64,000 nucleotides of DNA. It comes from Thermoguttaceae bacterium. GTDB taxonomy: Bacteria > Planctomycetota > Planctomycetia > Pirellulales > Thermoguttaceae. The position numbers were made by a program, and so were the translations under genes. How positions within the stretch are numbered: position 1 is the stretch's first letter; every line of letters begins with the position of its first letter. The notes below the pieces were generated by a model. That model saw nothing but the letters and a program-made list of their open reading frames with translations, made no database searches and was not told the origin of the DNA. The stretch lies in contig JARKPK010000156.1 in the NCBI GenBank assembly GCA_029975295.1, positions 1 to 64,000 of the forward strand, read 5' to 3'. Below are positions 26,435 to 35,095 of this stretch, piece by piece.

Positions 26435-28120
26435 ATGGCCGATTTGCAAGTGCTGATGGGAGCCGAGCCGGGACGCACCTTCCCGCTTCTGGCCGATGAG
26501 ACCATCGTGGGGCGCAACCCGGACTGCGGAGTATTCTTGAATTCTCCGTCCGTCTCGCGTCAACACGCGCGAATTTCTCAGCGCAACGGGTCGTTCATCG
26601 TCGAAGACTTGCAAAGTCGCAATGGCACCTACGTCAACGGCGAACTGCTGCTGCGTCCGCGCGCACTCCACGACGGCGACCAAGTGACGATCTGCGAAAC
26701 CACCCTGGTTTTCCGCATGCGGACCCCCGAAGCGGACGACTCGGAGAGTCTGCCGGCCGACCCGCGCACCGCCACGTCGATGGTGGACGATGAGCAGGCC
26801 TCGGTCGATTCGAAGATCGTTTCGCGCGTCGAGTTGAGCAGCGGGCCGCAAAGTTTGGTTTGGCAGGTCAATAGCGAGGGCAAACTGAAAGCCCTGTTGG
26901 AGATCACCAAGGGGCTCGGCAAAACGCTCGATTTGCGCGAAGTGCTCGCTCGCATTCTCGAAGGACTGTTCCGCATCTTCGTTCGCGCCGACCGCGGATT
27001 CGTCATCATTCGCGATCACCGCACGGGGCGATTAGTGCCGATGGCCGTCCGATGCCGCAAGGCGTGCCACGCCGAGACAATCCGCATCAGTCGCACCATT
27101 GTCAACACGGTGATGAACAGCCGCGAGGCCGTTCTTTCCGCCGACGCCGCAACCGACTCGCGGTTCTTGCTGTCGGACAGCATCGTCGATTTTCAGATTC
27201 GCTCGATGATGTGCGCGCCGTTGGTGGGCAGCGACGGCCGAGTGCTGGGAGTGATTCAGATCGACACGCTCGACCAGCGCAATCGTTTTACCCGAGAAGA
27301 CCTCGATGTTCTGGCCGCGGTGGCCGTACAGGCCGCCTTCGCCGTCGAAAACGCGGAATTGCACGAGGCGGTGCTCCGCGAGCAGGCCCTTGCCCGCGAA
27401 TTGGCCGTAGCTCACGAAGTGCAGCGCGGCCTATTGCCGGCCGACGCTCCTCTGATCGACGGCTACCAATTCTTCGCGTTCTATGAGCCCGCCCGTCAAC
27501 TCGGCGGCGACTACTACGACTATGTGACGCTGCTTGACGGGCGCGTGGCCGTGGTCATTGGCGACGTGGCCGGCAAGGGGATTTCGGCTTCGCTGCTGAT
27601 GGCGCGTCTTTCGGCGCAAACTCGATACTGCCTCGGCAGCCGATCGTCGCCGGCCGAAGCCCTGCGAAGGCTGAACATGGCGTTTTGCGAAAGCGGATGG
27701 GACGATCGGTTCGTCACGTTCGCCGTATGCGTGCTCGACGGCCGACGACATGAGGCGACCGTGGTGAACGCCGGGCACCCGCCCCCGCTGCTTCGTCGTG
27801 CGGATGGAGAGATCGCGCCGTTGGCGGCCGATGCGGGCGGCCTGCCCCTGGGGGTGGAGCCGGCGGCGCGATACGAGCAAACAGTAGTGCCGCTGGCGAT
27901 TGGCGACTGCATGGTGCTCTACACCGACGGCATTACCGAGGCGCTCAATGATGCCGACGAAGTGTACGGTCGCGAGCGGCTCGAAGCTCAACTGGCGGCC
28001 GCTCGCGGCTGCCCGCGCGAAATCGGCGAGGCCATCCTGGAAGACGTCCGCCGTTTTGTCGGCTCCCGGCCTCAAAGCGACGATATTTGCCTGAACATCG
28101 TCGGGCGAGTTGCGTGCTAG
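26435..28120 (+). CDS. FHA-GAF-PP2C (SpoIIE-type) serine/threonine phosphatase
   Basis: This 561-residue signalling protein has three domains in order. An FHA domain (residues 1-95) has the phosphopeptide-binding residues GR (26-27), SRQHA (41-45) and NGTYVNG (63-69). A GAF domain lies at about residues 150-315 and ends in a helix that leads to the next domain. A PP2C/SpoIIE phosphatase domain (about 330-560) shows the metal-binding motifs GGDYYDY, GDVAGKGISA, NAGHPPP, YTDGITEA and SDDICL. It should read a phosphothreonine partner through FHA and dephosphorylate a target, with a small ligand or signal sensed by GAF. The start at 26435 sits directly before the FHA domain. A Tat-exported epimerase gene follows after 104 bases. 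Confidence 0.94.
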   Translation: MADLQVLMGAEPGRTFPLLADETIVGRNPDCGVFLNSPSVSRQHARISQRNGSFIVEDLQSRNGTYVNGELLLRPRALHDGDQVTICETTLVFRMRTPEADDSESLPADPRTATSMVDDEQASVDSKIVSRVELSSGPQSLVWQVNSEGKLKALLEITKGLGKTLDLREVLARILEGLFRIFVRADRGFVIIRDHRTGRLVPMAVRCRKACHAETIRISRTIVNTVMNSREAVLSADAATDSRFLLSDSIVDFQIRSMMCAPLVGSDGRVLGVIQIDTLDQRNRFTREDLDVLAAVAVQAAFAVENAELHEAVLREQALARELAVAHEVQRGLLPADAPLIDGYQFFAFYEPARQLGGDYYDYVTLLDGRVAVVIGDVAGKGISASLLMARLSAQTRYCLGSRSSPAEALRRLNMAFCESGWDDRFVTFAVCVLDGRRHEATVVNAGHPPPLLRRADGEIAPLAADAGGLPLGVEPAARYEQTVVPLAIGDCMVLYTDGITEALNDADEVYGRERLEAQLAAARGCPREIGEAILEDVRRFVGSRPQSDDICLNIVGRVAC

Positions 28121-28224
28121 CCCACGGCTCGGTCCTGCCGGCCGAGCGAGTCGTTTTTCCCAAACCTTGCGTCAGCCGCGATCGAACAACCCTCGCTTCA
28201 CATCTATCGGAAAGGACCAAGAAC

Positions 28225-29136
28225 ATGCGATTCACTCCCGAGCAGCCCGAACCGGTTTCCATCAGCCGCCGGAGGCTCTTGCAGTTGAGCAGCCTGGCCG
28301 TGGCCGGCGCGTGCGCCGCACAAGGCGCCAACGCATTCACCGCCGAGGCTTCGATCGTCGGGGCAGTTGATTCTGCGGCCGATGCGTCGGTTCGTCGCCC
28401 GGGGCTGAAGCTCGGCCTGGCTTCGTATAGTTTTCGCAAGTTCGACCTGGATCAGACGATTGCAATGACGAAACGGGCGGCCCTGCCCTACATCTGCCTG
28501 AAATCGTTCCACCTGCCGCTCGATGCCGACGACGAACGGATCCGCGCCGCGGCTGCAAAGGTGCGTCAGTCCGGTTTGAATCTCTACGCCTGCGGCGTCG
28601 TTACCATGCATACCGAGGCCCAGGTGCAGCAAGCGTTTCATTACGCCAAAACGGCCGCAATGGAGATGATCGTCGCCGCTCCTTCGGCCGAAATGCTCTC
28701 CGTCATCGACAAATACGTGCAGCAGACGGGCATCCGCATTGCTATTCACAACCACGGGCCGGGAGACAAGCACTTTCCCACCCCGGAAAGCGCATACGAA
28801 AAGATCAAGGGCCTCGACAGCCGCATGGGCCTTTGCATCGACGTTGGGCACACGGTCCGCATTGGGGGCGACCTGTTGGCAGCCACCAAACAATGCGCCG
28901 ACCGGCTCTTCGACATCCACATCAAGGACGTTACCGAAGCCACGCCGAAAGGCCGAGAGATCGAGGCCGGGCGGGGCGTAATCGACCTGGTGGCACTGCT
29001 TCGTCTGCTCCGCGAGATTCAGTACGCCGGGGTAATCGCATTCGAACACGAGTCCGACCCGAACGACCCGTTGCCCGGACTGTGCGAGTCCGTTGGATAC
29101 GTCCGCGGAGTCTGGGATACACTTAAGAGACAATAA
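28225..29136 (+). CDS. Tat-exported sugar phosphate isomerase/epimerase
   Basis: This 303-residue protein has a twin-arginine signal (SISRRRLLQLSSLAVAGAC) and a xylose-isomerase-like TIM barrel. Candidate metal ligands are His in IAIHNHGPGDKH, Asp and His in LCIDVGHTVR, His in LFDIHIKDV and Glu in IAFEHESDP. It is a third member of this family in the window and, like the enolase-superfamily protein, is predicted to act outside the cytoplasm. The ATG at 28225 has GGAAAGGA 8 bases upstream. An open frame upstream of it overlaps the FHA gene and is unlikely to be coding. The substrate is unknown. Confidence 0.9.
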   Translation: MRFTPEQPEPVSISRRRLLQLSSLAVAGACAAQGANAFTAEASIVGAVDSAADASVRRPGLKLGLASYSFRKFDLDQTIAMTKRAALPYICLKSFHLPLDADDERIRAAAAKVRQSGLNLYACGVVTMHTEAQVQQAFHYAKTAAMEMIVAAPSAEMLSVIDKYVQQTGIRIAIHNHGPGDKHFPTPESAYEKIKGLDSRMGLCIDVGHTVRIGGDLLAATKQCADRLFDIHIKDVTEATPKGREIEAGRGVIDLVALLRLLREIQYAGVIAFEHESDPNDPLPGLCESVGYVRGVWDTLKRQ

Positions 29137-29251
29137 ATATCATCCATAAAGTAATGTATTATTCGCGCCCGGTTGGGCTGTGTCTTCGTCGGTATCTTGT
29201 TTTGATGACAAGAATAGCGCGTTTTAATTCTGAGGTGGGGGATTGATTTTC

Positions 29252-29272
29252 CGACAATAAAGTTTATTATCG
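29252..29272. promoter_or_regulatory. Imperfect 21-bp palindrome upstream of cysteine synthase
   Basis: CGACAATAAA and TTTATTATCG are inverted around a single G with one mismatch. The site lies in an AT-rich patch (about 29137-29330) of otherwise GC-rich sequence, 120 bases before the cysteine synthase start. It looks like an operator for a dimeric regulator, but no regulator is identified. Confidence 0.4.
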
Positions 29273-29391
29273 TGCATAGGTTTTTTGTCGAAATTATGGT
29301 ATAAGCCCGGTGTCGCATTGCCGGGCGTGTCGTCGGTCCTGTTTTATTTCCACGCGACGGTCGGCCGGTGGGCCGCGAAAGGACGATGTCG

Positions 29392-30327
<936 letters not shown>

Positions 30328-30475
30328 CGAGCAAGGCCCCTGCCGGCCTCACACCGCTCGACCTTCAAACGGCGATCGGCCGCCCGCTCAACCGCGGCCC
30401 AAAGGCACACTTCGTTTCGCGGCGAAGCGGCCTTTGGCCGAGCAACACGGCGAGCGACCGGACGGCTCCGCTGGC

Positions 30476-32743
30476 TCAATCGCCCCACGGGCTTTTCGGC
30501 GATCCGCGCTGGTAGAGCACCGGCCGATCCAGCGGTTCCGTGCGGATTTCTCGATTGCCCTGGCGTTCGATCAGCATGTGCCAGGTGCGCGGGTCCACCC
30601 CTTCGCCGGCGAAATGCTCGGGGGAACCGTCGCCGGGAAACCGCGGCGAATCAACCAGATTCGTCGCCAAGAAGTTCGGCGTGTCGCTGATCGTGAACAG
30701 CGCGTGGCCCGCCGCAGCCGAGGCGTTCCCGCCGTAGCCGAACAGGCGAATGTGGTCGCTGCCGCTGACGGCCACGATCGGCTTCGAGTACTCGCCCTTG
30801 ATGCCGTAGAGCGACACATGCTTCGCGCTGCGGATTTCCAGATTCGCGTCGCCGCGGGCGTGTTCGGGATTGCACTGGTAGAAATGGAGCGGTTCGTCCG
30901 TGCCCTCGATCAGCATGTGTCGATAGTTCGGGCCGTGCCAGCGCCACGACTCTTGATGGAAGTTGTACCATTTGCCCCCGCCGTGCCCGCGGACCAAAAC
31001 CAGCGGGTGATGAAAAATCGGCTCCTGCGGCTTCTTCCTTTTGCCCCATGGTTGCAGGTTGGTGTTCACATCGCGGAAGATCGAATGCCGCCCGCAACGC
31101 CAATCGAGACAGAACGCGCCGGGGTGATCAACGTCGGCGCGCAGCCCGAAGAACGCCAGATTCGTTCGCCCGTCCGCCGCATCGGCGGTTTCAATCAGCG
31201 GCTGCGGACGATGGCCATCGTCGAACGCCCCGCCATCGCGCGGGATGATCCACGAAAAACAGCGTCCCGCTCCCAGCAGAGTGGTGTTCGGCCGCAACCG
31301 CAACGGCCGTGACACTGCATAAATGCCCTTGGGCAGGAAGACGACCGCCTTCTCGTCGATCGCTTTCTGGAGGGCTAAGTAGTCGTCGGCCTGACCGTCG
31401 CCGCGCGCCGAATACGGCGTTTGCTTGACGTTGGCGACCTCGGGCGATTGCCAACTCGGGAAGTCGGCCGTCCAGAGATGCCGTTCGATCAGATTCCGCG
31501 GCGGTTCGCCGGCAACCACCTCGGCCAGCGGCGCAAGCGTGCGGTTTCCGTCAATGTAGATCGGGGCTTCGTACCGCAAGCCGGGCATGGGCGACCTCTT
31601 GCCGGTGGGCGGGGGGCGAATACCCAGGGCGAATTGGCGCACGTGCAGCCAGCCGTCGCCGCCGGCCCGAGGGGATCCTATTCCGCCGCGAACGATCGTG
31701 CCGGCGTTCTTCACATACACATCGTGCATCGTGATCCCGGCGGCGGCCGCAATGGCCGTGTTGTCACCGGGCGACTCGAACTCGATCAAACAATCGACCA
31801 TCGACATCTGGCCCTGATGCGGAGCCGATTGCCTTGTCTCAATCATCGGTCCGCTTGTTTTCGACACGATGCGACAGCCCACAACCGTCAACGCCTGCCT
31901 GCTGGCCGAGAGAATCGCCCGCTCGGTTTGATCGATCAGTTGGAACCCGACGATCGTCGGCGCCGGCTGCGTCAAACGATAATCCACGCCGATCCGCCCG
32001 CCGATCACCGTCACGTTGAAGTGCGACCCGCCCGAGCCGGCCCCGCCTTCAAGCCCCGTCAGCCCATGCCGCGCGTCGATGGTGCAATCTTGCACGCTCG
32101 ATCCTTGGGCCGCCTGATGCTTGATCGCCACCGCGCCGGGATTGCCCGCGCCGATCTCAACGTCGATGCCGATCAGCATCTGATTCATGTTGATGTTCGG
32201 CTGCGGCTCGGCTGACGGCATCTCCTTGCCGTCGCCCCGCGACCAGAAATGGAGCACGTACTTCGGGCGGTCGGCGTCGCCGTAGCCGGGTGAGCGCGGG
32301 GCCAGACGGATTTTCGGACGTTTCGGTCCCGAGCGGTCGCCCACAAGGATGCACGGGTAGTCGCGACCGCCGCGAAGCACGCCGATCAGCGGATCCCGTC
32401 GCCCGTGCAGGCACTCAATCGTATCGCTCACCAGATACTCGCCGGCCGGAAAAAACGCCGCCATCTGATGCTCTCGGGCGAACACGATCGCCCGTTGCAG
32501 CGAGCCGGTGCTGTCGGCCCGACCCGTGCGATCGGCGTTGAACGGTGCGGCCGAGACATCGACAAACCCCAGCTCGGCCAACGGCTGATTGCCCAAGTCG
32601 GCCAACGTCAGCCCGGCAATCGGATTATTGCTCGCCGAGCCGATCGCTTCCGCGGCCTGCGCCACGGAACAGACGACCAAAGCGAAGAATACGATTGCAA
32701 GACCGCAAATGCGACGGTCGCAAGTGAACCAAGAGGACTTCAT
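30476..32743 (-). CDS. Exported right-handed beta-helix protein, pectate-lyase-3 type
   Basis: This 755-residue protein starts with a signal peptide (MKSSWFTCDRRICGLAIVFF, cleavage near VAQAAEA). It contains two pectate-lyase-superfamily modules. The first opens with FNADRTGRADSTGSLQRAI, and the second with YSARGDGQADDYLALQKAID, VVFLPKGIYAVSRPL and LLGAGRCFSWI. Both signatures mark the start of a right-handed beta-helix. Such proteins are lyases or hydrolases of acidic polysaccharides, but the catalytic residues cannot be placed by eye. The extended frame upstream of 32743 (72 codons) is rejected because the signal peptide begins there. It is divergent from the BSP-type peptidase gene. Confidence 0.85.
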   Translation of the reverse strand: MKSSWFTCDRRICGLAIVFFALVVCSVAQAAEAIGSASNNPIAGLTLADLGNQPLAELGFVDVSAAPFNADRTGRADSTGSLQRAIVFAREHQMAAFFPAGEYLVSDTIECLHGRRDPLIGVLRGGRDYPCILVGDRSGPKRPKIRLAPRSPGYGDADRPKYVLHFWSRGDGKEMPSAEPQPNINMNQMLIGIDVEIGAGNPGAVAIKHQAAQGSSVQDCTIDARHGLTGLEGGAGSGGSHFNVTVIGGRIGVDYRLTQPAPTIVGFQLIDQTERAILSASRQALTVVGCRIVSKTSGPMIETRQSAPHQGQMSMVDCLIEFESPGDNTAIAAAAGITMHDVYVKNAGTIVRGGIGSPRAGGDGWLHVRQFALGIRPPPTGKRSPMPGLRYEAPIYIDGNRTLAPLAEVVAGEPPRNLIERHLWTADFPSWQSPEVANVKQTPYSARGDGQADDYLALQKAIDEKAVVFLPKGIYAVSRPLRLRPNTTLLGAGRCFSWIIPRDGGAFDDGHRPQPLIETADAADGRTNLAFFGLRADVDHPGAFCLDWRCGRHSIFRDVNTNLQPWGKRKKPQEPIFHHPLVLVRGHGGGKWYNFHQESWRWHGPNYRHMLIEGTDEPLHFYQCNPEHARGDANLEIRSAKHVSLYGIKGEYSKPIVAVSGSDHIRLFGYGGNASAAAGHALFTISDTPNFLATNLVDSPRFPGDGSPEHFAGEGVDPRTWHMLIERQGNREIRTEPLDRPVLYQRGSPKSPWGD

Positions 32744-33205
32744 CGGGCAGGCCTCGATTGTGGCAGGGGAAGTGTCAGCGCGTGCAGCAGCCGTCAAGGA
32801 GCCGTCCGGTAGTCTAACCGCGGCGGACAGATTCCCGCAACTGCTCGAAAACCGCATCGATAGAACAGGAATCGCTTGGCCTTGCCATCGCTGCGGCGCC
32901 GCCGGTCGCGTCCGGCGCGATCGACCATCTACCGGGAAGTTCGACCGAGATTCGGTCATAGACTAGCTTCTGCTTCTTCTATCGTTCACAATGGAGAGCA
33001 GTGAGTCCGCCATCGACAGGCCCGGCGTGGTTCAGGCACTTCCAGACCGGAGAAATGTCGACCGAAGCAATCTCGTTCCATGCGCCGTTGCATGGCCATT
33101 GCGGCGTTCGCTGCGCTCGTGGGGCAATCACACTGCCCATCGTCACAGCTTTTCTTTTCTGTGGAACAATTCAGCGTTCTCATCCAACAGCATTGGGAGA
33201 AGGCG
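32744..33205. other. Divergent intergenic region, nothing clear
   Basis: These 462 bases hold the upstream regions of the beta-helix gene (minus) and the BSP gene (plus). I saw no convincing promoter hexamers or repeats. Confidence 0.45.
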
Positions 33206-34585
33206 ATGAGCCTAAGTCATGTTCATCTTCGGGCAATCGGATTCTTGCTTCTCGGTTCGATCTCGGCCGCGGCCGCCGCGGCCCGCGCAGAAGTCCGAGT
33301 CGATGTCGAGTATCAAGCGAACCCGATCGGGCGGTTCGCCCTCGAAAAGCTGCCGCTGCCGGCCGACAACGATGCGGCGACGAAGGCCGAGTTCACGCTG
33401 ATCGACGGCCGGCGCGACCCCAACGGCGGCGAGCTGGCCGTGCTGCACGACGGCCAAGTTCCCAACAACGAAGACCAACCCTCGCGCAGTTTCTTCTTCC
33501 AGGCCGGAACTGACGGAGGACGAATCCGCATCGACCTGGGACGTGCGATCGCCGTCAAACAGATCAACACGTACTCGTGGCATCGCAGCAGTCGCGGCCC
33601 GCAGGTCTTTTCGCTCTACGCGGCCGTGGGCGACGAGTCGGGCTTCGATGCAGCGCCAAAGCGAGGCGTCGATCCGACCACCGCGGGCTGGAAACGCATC
33701 GCAGAGGTTGACACTCGTCCCAAGCAAGGAGAAGGCGGCGGGCGTTACGCCGTGTCGATCTCCGACAGCGCGGGCGTCGTCGGCCGGTTTCGCTATCTGC
33801 TTTTCGACGCTTCGCGCACGCAACAACGAGATCCGTTCGGCAACACATTCTTCGGCGAAATCGATGTGATTGACGCCGACGGACCGCCGCCCAGCACACT
33901 GGTCGAAAAAGCTCGGCTGATCACCTTCGGAACCGACGACGGCAAGTATCAGTTCGTTATCGACGCCACGGAAGCCCCCGACTTGGCCGAATGGTCGGAG
34001 AAAAGCCTCAAGCCGGTGATCGTCGAGTGGTATCCGAAGATCGTCGATCTGCTGCCCGACGAAGGCTTCGAGGCGCCCAAACGCATTTCCTTGCGATTTC
34101 GCAACGATATGGGAGGCACTCCGGCCAGCGCTGCCGGCCCGAACGTCAATCTCAACGCCCGCTGGATGCAAAGCCAGATTCGCGGCGAAGCGTGCGGGGC
34201 GGTCGTCCACGAGCTGGTGCATGTCGTGCAAAGCTACCACAGCCGGCGCAATCGGTCGCCCAACGGCACAGCCCCCGGTTGGGTCGTAGAAGGCATTGCC
34301 GACTACATCCGCTGGTTCCTCTACGAGCCGCAAACCCGCGGCGCGGAGATCACCGCCCGAAACCTCGATGCCGCCCGTTACGACGCCAGCTACCGAGTGT
34401 CGGCCAACTTCCTCAACTGGATTGTCAAGACGTACGACAAGGAGATTGTCGCCAAATTGAATTCCGCGGCGCGGGCGGGCCAATACGACGAGGGCCTCTG
34501 GAAAGAGTGGACTGGCAAGACCGTGCAGGAGCTGGGCGACGAATGGAAAAATCATCACGCTCAGCGGATCAAGGCCCGACGCTAG
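33206..34585 (+). CDS. Exported metallopeptidase of the plant-and-bacterial BSP family
   Basis: This 459-residue protein has a signal peptide (MSLSHVHLRAIGFLLLGSIS) and a discoidin-like N-terminal region (about residues 60-220, with GRIRIDLGRAIAVKQINTYS). The C-terminal half matches the basic secretory protein family (peptidase of plants and bacteria). The zinc motif is HELVHVVQSYH with His335, Glu336, His339 and His345, followed by APGWVVEGIADYIRW, a family hallmark. It is probably a secreted zinc endopeptidase. The ATG at 33206 has GGGAGAAGG just upstream; the long 5' extension of the frame is dismissed. Confidence 0.9.
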   Translation: MSLSHVHLRAIGFLLLGSISAAAAAARAEVRVDVEYQANPIGRFALEKLPLPADNDAATKAEFTLIDGRRDPNGGELAVLHDGQVPNNEDQPSRSFFFQAGTDGGRIRIDLGRAIAVKQINTYSWHRSSRGPQVFSLYAAVGDESGFDAAPKRGVDPTTAGWKRIAEVDTRPKQGEGGGRYAVSISDSAGVVGRFRYLLFDASRTQQRDPFGNTFFGEIDVIDADGPPPSTLVEKARLITFGTDDGKYQFVIDATEAPDLAEWSEKSLKPVIVEWYPKIVDLLPDEGFEAPKRISLRFRNDMGGTPASAAGPNVNLNARWMQSQIRGEACGAVVHELVHVVQSYHSRRNRSPNGTAPGWVVEGIADYIRWFLYEPQTRGAEITARNLDAARYDASYRVSANFLNWIVKTYDKEIVAKLNSAARAGQYDEGLWKEWTGKTVQELGDEWKNHHAQRIKARR

Positions 34586-35095
34586 ATAAGCGATCGGCTG
34601 GGGCTCGCATGCCGAAAAGTCTGCCTTTCAGGCGACCTCAAACGCCGCCGATCGCACTTACAAACCGCTAACCGTTTCTTCATCATGGCAATTGCCGGCG
34701 CACCAACAGGTGCCGGCAGTCGAGGCTTGGCGCGGGGGCGGGCACGGGTGTCGCGAGCAAAGTGCAACCCGCAAGCCCGCAAGAAGACAATCCGCACGCA
34801 AGCGAAAGCTCCGCCTTTCGCTTGCCGAAAAGCGACCAGGCGGGTAAACTAAAGAGTTCCCCACTAGTTTCGGGGGTAATCCTTGCTGCTCGGCCCGGTG
34901 CGGCATCCTTGCGCGTTCCGTGCGCGGGCTGCTCCGTTTGAGCCGGTCTGCGGCGGCCCGGTCACCGACTCTGTTTGGGTGACGACCGCCAAATGCAAGG
35001 GTTGGCGGCAAAGTGCCGCGATCCCCCCTGCGAACGTGGGCGGTTGACCGCCGCCCGTGCATGACTCGGTGGGACACAACTCGTTGGATTCAGAG
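34586..35095 (+). other. EF-G upstream region with structured leader
   Basis: No gene is supported. AGCGAAAG/CTTTCGCT (34801-34822) is a perfect 8-bp hairpin just before the promoter. In the leader, GGTCACC pairs with GGGTGAC (about 34958-34983), and GGCGG-TTGA-CCGCC near 35040-35053 forms a tight hairpin 40 bases before the start codon. Confidence 0.4.
34822..34850 (+). promoter_or_regulatory. Promoter-like site for elongation factor G
   Basis: TTGCCG (34822-34827), a 17-base spacer and TAAACT (34845-34850) match a sigma-70 promoter in 4 of 6 positions each. Transcription would start near 34857 and give a 240-base leader. Confidence 0.5.

Noticed and set aside
33212-34558. 448-codon minus-strand frame opposite the BSP gene
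   Set aside because: The plus strand shows the zinc motif and signal peptide, so the minus frame is a shadow.
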